A stretch of 11,861 nt of DNA from Clostridia bacterium (GTDB lineage: Bacteria; Bacillota; Clostridia; Christensenellales; Borkfalkiaceae), in the NCBI GenBank assembly GCA_900767195.1, contig CAAFYG010000124.1, forward strand, positions 1-11,861, written 5' to 3'. Below the pieces are notes generated by a model that saw only the letters and a list, made by a program, of their open reading frames with translations, was not told the DNA's origin and searched no databases. Position numbers and translations under genes: made by a program. Shown in pieces: positions 6,807 to 11,861 of the stretch (position 1 is its first letter; every line of letters begins with the position of its first letter).

Positions 6807-7280
6807 ATGCAAGTGATATGTTTTCATAATCCGGATGAAGAAAACGGATATTTGAGTAATTGGTATAAATCAGATTTTGTGATAGACGGCATACGCTTTT
6901 CGTCCGTAGAGCAATATATGATGTATAAAAAAGCGGTTTGTTTCGGCGATTCGGAAACGGCAAAAACAATTATGCAAACCGAGAATGTAGCCGAAATAAA
7001 AGCGTTGGGGCGTGAAGTAAAAAGGTACGATGAAAATGTCTGGAACGGCGTTCGGCAAATCGTTGTCTACGAAGGGTTGAAAGCGAAATTTTTGCAAAAC
7101 GAAGATTTGCGGAAACGGTTGCTCGGTACAGGAAAAGCAATTTTGGCAGAGTGCGCTGTAAACGATAAGATTTGGGGAACGGGTTTATCAATGAAAGATC
7201 CGTTGCGGCAGGATACATCGAAATGGCGCGGAAAAAATTTGCTTGGATATACTTTGATGATGGTGCGGACAATCTTGTAA
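6807..7280 (+). CDS. NADAR-domain protein (YbiA family)
   Basis: Complete NADAR-fold protein of 157 residues. Family motifs are in order: GYLSNWYKSDF (14-24), the VEQYMMYKKA helix (34-43) with the conserved Glu, W79 and VRQIVVYEGLKAKF, the IWGTGL box (122-127), and GKNLLGYTLMMVR (142-154). E. coli YbiA is reported to be an N-glycosidase acting on riboflavin pathway intermediates. Other NADAR proteins remove ADP-ribose from guanine bases and can pair with DarT-like toxins. Which applies here cannot be told. The ATG at 6807 follows an AAGGTCGGA-type ribosome site and overlaps an upstream open frame by 10 bases. An 8-bp terminator stem follows. It is the only gene in the 5.1-7.4 kb debris that appears intact, which suggests selection or recent arrival. 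Confidence 0.85.
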   Translation: MQVICFHNPDEENGYLSNWYKSDFVIDGIRFSSVEQYMMYKKAVCFGDSETAKTIMQTENVAEIKALGREVKRYDENVWNGVRQIVVYEGLKAKFLQNEDLRKRLLGTGKAILAECAVNDKIWGTGLSMKDPLRQDTSKWRGKNLLGYTLMMVRTIL

Positions 7281-7332
7281 TAGAGAAAGGCATTTGAATT
7301 TAAGACTTCTGGTTATTATAAGAAATCAAGGG

Positions 7333-7360
7333 AACGGCGTGTATAGTACGCCGTTTTCTG
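7333..7360 (+). terminator. Rho-independent terminator of the NADAR gene
   Basis: AACGGCGT (7333-7340) pairs perfectly with ACGCCGTT (7348-7355) around a seven-base loop, followed by TTCTG. It sits about 50 bp after the stop codon. Confidence 0.75.
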
Positions 7361-7400
7361 TCGATAAAGCTTTTTTCTTTGTATAAATTATACTAAATAT

Positions 7401-7424
7401 AAATTGCTAAAATAAGAGCAATTT
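7401..7424 (+). promoter_or_regulatory. Promoter with an overlapping palindromic operator
   Basis: An extended -10 (TG at 7405-7406, C, TAAAAT at 7408-7413) lies inside a perfect 8-bp inverted repeat, AAATTGCT (7401-7408) and AGCAATTT (7417-7424), with 8 bases between. A protein bound there would cover the -10 and probable start point, so repression is the natural reading. The ribosome site GAGGGAGAG follows at 7426-7434. Confidence 0.5.
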
Positions 7425-7440
7425 AGAGGGAGAGTGAATA

Positions 7441-7710
7441 TTGAAAATCGATCCACATAAACCATTGCCAAGCCATACAAAATTGCGCTACGAGGAATGC
7501 TACGCAAAAGAATTTTTAGAATTTTTATACCCGGATCAATATAAGGATTTAGCAATTCGGGATAAGCCGGATTTGTACGATTCTATAAATGATGTAGGAA
7601 TAGAGGTGGTGGAGGCAGAAAACGAAAGAAAAAAAGAAGCTGTGAAATTGTGGTATACTATGCTTTACGTTTCAGAAAATAAAAAACAACAAAACCGTAT
7701 TGTCAAGTAA
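7441..7710 (+). CDS. Unknown 89-residue protein, probably truncated
   Basis: I do not recognise this gene with certainty. It starts at a TTG eight bases after GGGAG (7428-7432) and has a clear promoter upstream, so it is probably real. The protein is charged and soluble with no membrane segment. Residues 43-60 (KPDLYDSINDVGIEVVEA) resemble the PD...ExV part of some PD-(D/E)xK nuclease-like proteins, but the following lysine motif is not evident. The sequence ends abruptly in SENKKQQNRIVK before an A/T-rich stretch, which suggests that the 3' part was lost. It lies between the NADAR gene and an IS30 remnant in a region of broken genes. A small complete protein is the alternative. Confidence 0.5.
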   Translation: MKIDPHKPLPSHTKLRYEECYAKEFLEFLYPDQYKDLAIRDKPDLYDSINDVGIEVVEAENERKKEAVKLWYTMLYVSENKKQQNRIVK

Positions 7711-7766
7711 ATTTTGACAAAAAAGGGAAAAATTTTAAAAAAATTTAAAAAATATGCTAAAATAGA

Positions 7767-7792
7767 GCGAGATAAGTAAAAACCTATCCCGC
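7767..7792 (-). terminator. Hairpin, best paired on the minus strand; possible terminator
   Basis: Read as minus-strand RNA, GCGGGAUAGG pairs over all ten positions with CUUAUCUCGC (two G-U pairs) around a UUUUUA loop, followed by TCTATTTT. On the plus strand two A-C mismatches occur, so the minus strand is the likely functional one. It lies downstream of the IS30 remnant. Confidence 0.4.
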
Positions 7793-7848
7793 TGCTCGCT
7801 TTTTGCCGAAAAAATCTAAAAAATCAAAAACAATCGAAACGCCGAAAG

Positions 7849-7880
7849 GCCGTCCGAAAGGGCGGCTTATTTTCTGTTTT
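7849..7880 (+). terminator. Rho-independent terminator
   Basis: GCCGTCC (7849-7855) pairs with GGGCGGC (7860-7866) around a GAAA tetraloop, followed by TTATTTTCTGTTTT. It would end transcripts from the short gene at 7441. Confidence 0.75.
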
Positions 7881-7893
7881 AAGGCAATATCCT

Positions 7894-8118
7894 TTAAGTG
7901 ATTTTCGCTAATTCTTCTTCAAATCATCCGGCTGAATTTCCGAAATCGAATATTTGCCGCAGATAATGATTGATCCAATCTTCGCAACGCTTCACTTGCT
8001 TATCTGTTACATTTGCAAAGTTTGTACCTTTCGGGAATATCTTCCGTATATCTCGGTTGATCCGTTTGTTCGTACCGCGTTCGCACGAAGTATATCTTCG
8101 TATATAGAATATCTGTTT
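7894..8118 (-). pseudogene. IS30-family transposase, C-terminal remnant
   Basis: Read on the minus strand, this encodes the tail of an IS30-type DDE transposase. Recognisable parts are YTSCERGTNKRINRD (family form: PYSSxERGxNExxN, carrying the catalytic Glu), IRKIFPKGTNF (family: RxxFPKGTDF), then VTDKQVKRCEDWIN and LRQIFDF. After SAG comes an in-frame TGA at 7924-7926; the frame then continues as FEEELAKIT to a TAA at 7894-7896, which looks like the original end. The N-terminal two thirds, including the first two catalytic Asp residues, are missing, so it is inactive. The right edge near 8118 is a judgement: the frame stays open to about 8210 but no longer resembles the family. Confidence 0.78.
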
Positions 8119-8224
8119 GAAGAAGACAGACCGTATTCGTCCGAAGGGCTTTTTATTGTTGAAATTTTTACGTTTGACGGGGGTATAAGCGGAATAAACC
8201 GCCGTTTTTAATCAAAACTTTACA

Positions 8225-9157
8225 TTATTTTTTAAACGAATCAATCTGAAACACGTCGTTTCTGAATTTCATGAAATCGGCGAGTTTCATGCCTTCCGCG
8301 GGCGAAAACTGATACTTATCGCGGAATTGTTGCGGCGTAAGTCCCACCAACTTTTTAAAAGCGAGAATAAACGTATGCGTATCGTTGAAACCGAGTTCTT
8401 CGCCGAGCTGGCGGATACTGTTGTCGCGCTGCAATAAATTCGAAGCCGCCGCCTGAACACGCACCCGCAGCAGGTACTGGTGCGGCGAATGTCCTGTGAG
8501 CGCCTTAAATTGCCTGATGAAATGCTGCGGCGAAAGATACGTAATGGAACAGAGCAATTTCAGCGTGATATCCTGCGAATAATTCGCTTCGATAAATTCT
8601 TTGGCGAGAGAAACGGTGGGTTGCGGTGTTTTCTGTCCGCCCGCGAGATTTTCGCCCGGTCGGATATCCGCAATATCGCGTGAAAGCAGAATACAAACGT
8701 TTGAAAAAGCGTTTTGCATCGCTTTCTGATAGTCGTATGCCTTCATGCGGATTTCTTCCATCAGAGTGTGAAAATAAAAGCGATACGTATCGAGCAATTC
8801 GCCCGTTTGATGCACGAAATGCTTGTTCCCCGCGGGCATATTCAGATTGAAAACGCCTATCGTGTAGAATGTAAATTCCGAATCCCACGTTTCGATGTGC
8901 AGTATGTTGGGGTTGATGATGATCATGTCCCCCTTAAAAACTTTCACTTTTTTCGTGTTGTAAGTAAAAGTTGCCGCGCCTTGCGTGATGAGCATGATTT
9001 CCGTGAATTTGTGCGCGTGAACCCGTACCGGATTTGTCATTTCCAGATCTTTTTCGAGATTATCGTGCTGCGAGCTTACGTGAATCAGCTTCGGCCCGTT
9101 CGGGTAAGCGCGACATTCAAAATCTATGTAGTTGGAAATCATATAATTTTCGCTCAT
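8225..9157 (-). CDS. AraC-family regulator with cupin-like sensor domain
   Basis: Transcription regulator of 310 residues. The N-terminal 30-110 region is a cupin-like ligand domain with RVHAHKFTEIMLI (His47, His49, Glu53) and a later His87, followed by a helical linker with two Met-rich segments. The C-terminal DNA-binding part has both helix-turn-helix units: ITLKLLCSITYLSPQHFIRQF (197-217) and SIRQLGEELGFNDTHTFILAF (247-267), then KKLVGLTPQQFRDKY. Regulators of this kind sense a sugar and usually activate a neighbouring transport operon. Here the neighbour is the divergent ABC operon starting at 9463, so this is its likely regulator (inference). The ATG at 9157 has no Shine-Dalgarno site and lies close to a promoter (see 9164-9192). 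A second Met occurs at codon 6. About 25 residues after the second helix-turn-helix form an unassigned tail. Confidence 0.92.
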   Translation of the reverse strand: MSENYMISNYIDFECRAYPNGPKLIHVSSQHDNLEKDLEMTNPVRVHAHKFTEIMLITQGAATFTYNTKKVKVFKGDMIIINPNILHIETWDSEFTFYTIGVFNLNMPAGNKHFVHQTGELLDTYRFYFHTLMEEIRMKAYDYQKAMQNAFSNVCILLSRDIADIRPGENLAGGQKTPQPTVSLAKEFIEANYSQDITLKLLCSITYLSPQHFIRQFKALTGHSPHQYLLRVRVQAAASNLLQRDNSIRQLGEELGFNDTHTFILAFKKLVGLTPQQFRDKYQFSPAEGMKLADFMKFRNDVFQIDSFKK

Positions 9158-9163
9158 ATTAAA

Positions 9164-9192
9164 AGTTTATCACAAATGCGGGGGCATGTCAA
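9164..9192 (-). promoter_or_regulatory. Promoter of the AraC gene, proximal
   Basis: On the minus strand a perfect -35 TTGACA (9187-9192) and an extended -10, TG-A-TAAACT (box at 9164-9169), are separated by 17 bp. The expected start point falls within a base or two of the ATG at 9157, which would give an almost leaderless mRNA. Confidence 0.6.
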
Positions 9193-9220
9193 TAAAGTAA
9201 AAGAAAGTAAAATTTGTCAA
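9192..9220 (-). promoter_or_regulatory. Second possible AraC promoter, distal
   Basis: A second perfect TTGACA (9215-9220, minus strand) lies 17 bp before CTTTAT (9192-9197), a poor -10. It would give a leader of about 30 bases. It overlaps direct repeats at 9194-9212 and sits between the arms of an inverted repeat. Confidence 0.35.
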
Positions 9221-9229
9221 AAACTTTCT
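9194..9229. promoter_or_regulatory. Possible operator in the divergent region
   Basis: AAAGTAAAA occurs twice with a 10-bp period (9194-9202 and 9204-9212). AGAAAGT (9202-9208) and its inverse ACTTTCT (9223-9229) are 14 bp apart and flank the distal TTGACA. Such repeats are candidate binding sites for the adjacent AraC protein, but the region is A-rich and chance is possible. Confidence 0.35.
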
Positions 9230-9308
9230 CGTTTTTTTATTAAAAAAACGCGGGAGAATTTTTTGCGCGAAAAGTTAATTTTTATTCATTCGATATTCAT
9301 TTTTTGTA

Positions 9309-9337
9309 TTGCAATCACCTTCTTGTAGTGATAAAAT
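9309..9337 (+). promoter_or_regulatory. Promoter of the ABC transporter operon
   Basis: TTGCAA (9309-9314) and an extended -10, TG-A-TAAAAT (box at 9332-9337), are exactly 17 bp apart. The predicted start near 9344 gives a leader of about 120 bases before the ATG at 9463. Confidence 0.65.
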
Positions 9338-9360
9338 ATTTTTAAAAGTGACGGTATGCA

Positions 9361-9435
9361 GCCGGGGCTTGCCCGGCGCACGTATAGCGCAAGCTTAGCG
9401 CACGCCGCAAGCGTATTTTAATATTTTATCCGGGG
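9361..9435 (+). promoter_or_regulatory. Structured leader, possible attenuator
   Basis: Hairpin 1 is GCCGGG (9361-9366) with CCCGGC (9372-9377). Hairpin 2 is GCTT-A-GCG (9393-9400) with CGCAAGC (9406-9412), a 7-bp stem with one bulged A, followed by GTATTTTAATATTTT, which resembles an intrinsic terminator. GCTTGC (9367-9372) can instead pair with either of two GCAAGC copies (9389-9394 and 9407-9412), so mutually exclusive folds exist. It matches no riboswitch class I know. Confidence 0.4.
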
Positions 9436-9462
9436 AAATCCTTGCGGGGCGGGAGAAAATCA

Positions 9463-10386
9463 ATGGCGGAAAATGAGAAAACAAAAACTAAAAACGCATT
9501 TAAAGTACGGCTGAAACCGATCGATCGGATATTCGTGATCGCGATGCTTGCGATCCCCGTGGTGCATTGGCTGGTTTTCTGGCTATACGTAAACTTAAGT
9601 TCGATTCTGATGGCGTTTCAGATTCCCACGGGCGAGTGGTCGCTCGTGAGTATACGGCAGGTGCTGCGTGATCTCGGCATGGCGGATAATTCGGCACTTC
9701 TGATTTCGATCAGAAACACGGCGATTTATTTCGTAAAAGACGTGCTGATGCTGCCGTTGCAGTTGCTCGTGGCGTACTTTCTCTATAAAAAAGTGCGCGG
9801 ATGGCGGTTTTTTCAGATTGTGTTTTACCTGCCCGCAATTATCAGCGGCGTTGCGCTCGCGAACATGTTTTCGCGGCTGATCCGCTTCGACGGGCCGTTC
9901 GGAATTTTGCTGGAAAAGCTCGGCGTAGATCCCGTGCCGCGGTTTCTTACAAATTCCGATTACGCCACGAAAACCATCTTGTTTTACACGATCTAGATGG
10001 GGTTCGGCGGGCAGATGCTTTTATTCGGCGGCGCGCTGGCTCGGATTCCCATGGAGCTTATCGAATCGGCGCGGCTGGACGGCATCAACACCCCGAAAGA
10101 ATTTATTTATATCATTTTCCCGTTGGTGTGGGGAACAATGTCTACGATACTGATTCTCGTGATGACGCAAATTTTCGCGATGAACGGCGCGATACTGCTT
10201 TTCGATCCTTCCGGCACGTTTAAAACGAGTACGATCGGCTTCTGGATATTCAACAAAGTGCGGCTCGGCGGGGCGGCGGCGTACAACGAAGTGGCTGCGG
10301 CGGGACTTTTATTTACGGTTGTGGGTGTGCCTGTGATTATGTTTTTGAAGTGGCTCGTGGAAAAAATACCCACGGCGGAATATTAA
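9463..10386 (+). pseudogene. Sugar ABC transporter permease 1 (LplB/UgpA type) with internal TAG
   Basis: First inner-membrane subunit of a carbohydrate importer of the binding-protein-dependent type. The start is the ATG at 9463, with GGGAG at 9451-9455. The full frame has 307 codons, the normal family length. Hydrophobic segments lie at about 22-48, 86-110 and 117-137, and further ones after the stop. The EAA loop, which contacts the ATPase, is ELIESARLDGINTPKEF followed by IIFPL (from about 198). Codon 178 is TAG (9994-9996) inside FYTI-stop-MGFGGQ, where relatives have Trp (IWxGxG). One G-to-A change from TGG explains it, and the frame continues unbroken. The stop removes the EAA loop and half the membrane segments, and the ATG just after it has no ribosome site. 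Either the gene is newly inactivated, or the base is an assembly or sequencing error, or TAG is read through. It is co-directional with permease 2, 11 bp apart. Confidence 0.88.
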
Positions 10387-10397
10387 GGGGGAAGGCG

Positions 10398-11342
10398 ATG
10401 GTAAACGGAATGAAAAATCAGACTCTTCCGCGCTTTATGCGCCCCGAAAATCCGAAAAAGCGCATTCGAAAAATCAAAGACGACAACATTTTAAGCAAGC
10501 GTACGAAGGGCGATAAAGTACTTTTCGGCGTAGTATTCGGACTTTTTACATTTTACGCCGCCACGCTGGCTTTCGCGCTTTTGTGGATGCTGATGACATC
10601 TTTCAAGCCGAGTACCGACGATTTCGGTTTTGCACTGCCGAGCGAGTGGCTGATCGGAAACTATTCCGACGCTTTCACGATGCTGAATGCAGGCGACGGC
10701 ACAACCGATTTTTTCGGAATGATTTTCAATTCGCTGTGGTACACGGCGGCGGTGACCGCGCTCGGTGTGATTATGCCGTGCATCACGGGGTACGTGATGA
10801 GCAAATACAATTTCGCGGGCAAAAACGTGATGTTTACGGTGGCGATCACTTCGATGATGATCCCGGTGGTGGGGAACATGGCTTCGAGCATGAAGCTTGC
10901 GGGCGAACTCGGCATATACGATACGCCGCTTTTCCCCGTGCTTTCGTCGCTTGGCGGATTCGGCGGCTCGTTTCTCGTTTACTACGGATTTTTCAAATCG
11001 GTGAGCTGGGCGTATGCCGAAGCGGCGCAGATCGACGGGGCAAATCCGTTTACGGTGTTTTTCGTGATCATGCTGCCGCAGGCCGTACCGATCATGATGA
11101 CTTATGCGATTACGAACGCCATTTTCAACTGGAACGAATATCAGACGATCCTTTTGTATCTTCCGTCGTATCCCACGCTCGCTTCGGGACTTTTCGATTA
11201 TAAGGCGCAGGCGGATCGGCTGGGGAATATTCCCGTATACTTCGCGGGACTCATCATTTCGATGATCCCCACGATCGTGCTTTTTTCGGCATTTTCGAGC
11301 AAGGTGATGACGAGCCTGTCGGTAGGCGGGCTGAAAGGCTGA
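10398..11342 (+). CDS. Sugar ABC transporter permease 2 (MalG/UgpE type)
   Basis: Second inner-membrane subunit of the carbohydrate importer, 314 residues. The start chosen is the ATG at 10398, preceded by a purine-rich GGGGGAAGG; an in-frame ATG at 10410 is the alternative. A basic N-terminal 40 residues is followed by hydrophobic segments at about 41-67, 108-132, 143-162, 184-200, 222-243 and 276-300. The EAA loop is YAEAAQIDGANPFTVFF followed by MLPQAVPI (206-232), with the conserved Gly214 and Pro227. SFKPS after the first membrane segment and NWNEYQ near 244 are typical of this subunit. It pairs with permease 1 and with the binding protein 43 bp downstream. No ATPase gene lies between, so the energy-coupling subunit must be encoded elsewhere. 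Confidence 0.93.
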   Translation: MVNGMKNQTLPRFMRPENPKKRIRKIKDDNILSKRTKGDKVLFGVVFGLFTFYAATLAFALLWMLMTSFKPSTDDFGFALPSEWLIGNYSDAFTMLNAGDGTTDFFGMIFNSLWYTAAVTALGVIMPCITGYVMSKYNFAGKNVMFTVAITSMMIPVVGNMASSMKLAGELGIYDTPLFPVLSSLGGFGGSFLVYYGFFKSVSWAYAEAAQIDGANPFTVFFVIMLPQAVPIMMTYAITNAIFNWNEYQTILLYLPSYPTLASGLFDYKAQADRLGNIPVYFAGLIISMIPTIVLFSAFSSKVMTSLSVGGLKG

Positions 11343-11385
11343 AAAGCCGAATAAATAAACAATTACAATAAGGCAGGTAGGAAAA

Positions 11386-11861
11386 ATGAAAAAGAAACTG
11401 GCAATTTTTACGGCGGCGATCGCCGCGTTTACGGGCGTAGCGGGCGTGGGCTGCAATAAAAAAGCCGCCAACAACGCGGAAACGCTGGAAATCTTTATCG
11501 CCGATTACGGCTATGGTTACGAGTGGCTTGAAGATCAGATCGCGCTTTTCAAAGAGCAGAGCTGGGTGAAAGAAAAGTACCCGAATCTCGATATTCCCAA
11601 ATTGAAAACCAACAATTCGGACAGGGAATACGCGCTTTCCCGCGTGGTGGCGGGCAATTCGAATACGATTGATTTGTTTTTCTCGTGTCAGTCGGCGGGC
11701 GTATATTCGAATAAAACCGATCCTTTCACGGGAAAATCGTATTTCGAAGATCTTACGGGCGTATACGAAAGCTCTGTGCCGGGCGAGAGCGTAACCCTGA
11801 AAGAGAAGATGCTTGCGGATGTATACCGCGATTATAAAGTGACCACGACTTCGGGCGAAAC
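11386..11861 (+). CDS. Extracellular solute-binding lipoprotein of the sugar ABC importer, 3'-truncated
   Basis: The gene begins at the ATG at 11386, after a purine-rich AGGTAGG ribosome site, and runs off the window after 158 complete codons. The N-terminus is a lipoprotein signal: MKKK, a hydrophobic stretch rich in Ala, and a lipobox ending in Cys23 (GVGC). The mature part starts NKKAANNAETLEIFIADYGYG, then a beta-alpha start typical of family 1 binding proteins (EWLEDQIALFKEQSWVKEKYP), and NTIDLFFSCQ, where such proteins have the first domain-closing strand. It would capture a sugar or oligosaccharide outside the membrane and deliver it to the two permeases. The ligand cannot be told. The order permease-permease-binding protein is common in Bacillota operons of this type. 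Confidence 0.9.
   Translation, partial: MKKKLAIFTAAIAAFTGVAGVGCNKKAANNAETLEIFIADYGYGYEWLEDQIALFKEQSWVKEKYPNLDIPKLKTNNSDREYALSRVVAGNSNTIDLFFSCQSAGVYSNKTDPFTGKSYFEDLTGVYESSVPGESVTLKEKMLADVYRDYKVTTTSGE

Noticed and set aside
7755..7804. Possible small RNA from the -10-like word at 7758 to the T-run at 7801
   Set aside because: The predicted start would fall inside the hairpin itself, leaving no sensible transcript; coincidence or a relic promoter is simpler.
8187..8207. Possible terminator of the AraC gene (GCGG/CCGC with six-base loop)
   Set aside because: The stem has only four pairs and the T-run on the minus strand is poor, so it is not listed as a feature.
7954..8211. 85-codon open frame on the plus strand
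   Set aside because: Antisense to the IS30 transposase remnant, whose minus-strand translation matches the family much better.
8714..9328. 204-codon open frame on the plus strand
   Set aside because: Mostly antisense to the intact AraC gene, with no ribosome site and no recognisable domain.
9997..10386. Second half of permease 1 as a separate gene
   Set aside because: The ATG after the TAG has no ribosome site and the two halves join in frame into one normal-length permease, so a split gene is less likely than a nonsense codon.
10491..11474. Long open frame on the minus strand opposite permease 2
   Set aside because: Fully antisense to a clear permease gene; its His/Arg-rich composition is the usual shadow of a GC-biased coding strand.
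1..11861. CRISPR arrays, tRNA and rRNA genes
   Set aside because: No regularly spaced repeats of CRISPR length and no tRNA- or rRNA-like segments were seen on either strand.

Overview
The window looks like a piece of a metagenome-assembled contig from a Bacillota (Clostridia-type) bacterium. Pointers are the purine-rich Shine-Dalgarno sites, the AraC/LacI regulators, a sugar ABC importer of the two-permease plus lipoprotein type, and remnants of a serine recombinase and an IS30-type transposase. I cannot assign a genus. The first 32 bases are not biological: they match the Illumina TruSeq read-2 adapter.

Left part (33-5063, + strand): a glycan-degradation cluster. It holds a 5'-truncated family 3 glycoside hydrolase with its two main domains in reversed order, a family 20 beta-N-acetylhexosaminidase-like enzyme, and a beta-lactamase-fold serine hydrolase. 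None of the visible N-termini has a secretion signal, so they probably act on imported oligosaccharides in the cytoplasm (the GH3 N-terminus is missing). The serine hydrolase has its own promoter with two direct repeats 21 bp apart, resembling activator sites.

Middle part (5064-8220): a gene graveyard about 3 kb long, with short pieces of unrelated genes end to end. These are the C-terminus of an AraC regulator (-), the C-terminus of a large serine recombinase (+), several strong hairpins/terminators, the C-terminal two thirds of a LacI-type regulator (-), a frameshifted Phd/YefM-type antitoxin fragment (+), an apparently intact NADAR/YbiA-family gene (+), a short unknown gene that looks truncated (+), and an IS30-family transposase tail (-). 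It reads as a site of repeated insertion and deletion.

Right part (8225-11861): a sugar-uptake module. An AraC regulator with a cupin-like sensor domain (-) is divergent from an ABC operon (+): permease 1, permease 2 and a lipoprotein solute-binding protein that runs off the end. Permease 1 carries an in-frame TAG where the family normally has Trp. No ATPase gene is present, as is common for such importers that share an ATPase encoded elsewhere. The roughly 300-bp divergent region holds promoters, an inverted and a direct repeat, and a structured leader resembling an attenuator.

The outer parts together could import oligosaccharides and cleave them, with the debris inserted between two halves of one utilisation locus; that link is inference. 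I did not find a clearly new multi-gene system. The points most worth checking are the amber codon in permease 1, the NADAR gene beside antitoxin debris, the activator-like repeats, and the structured leader.
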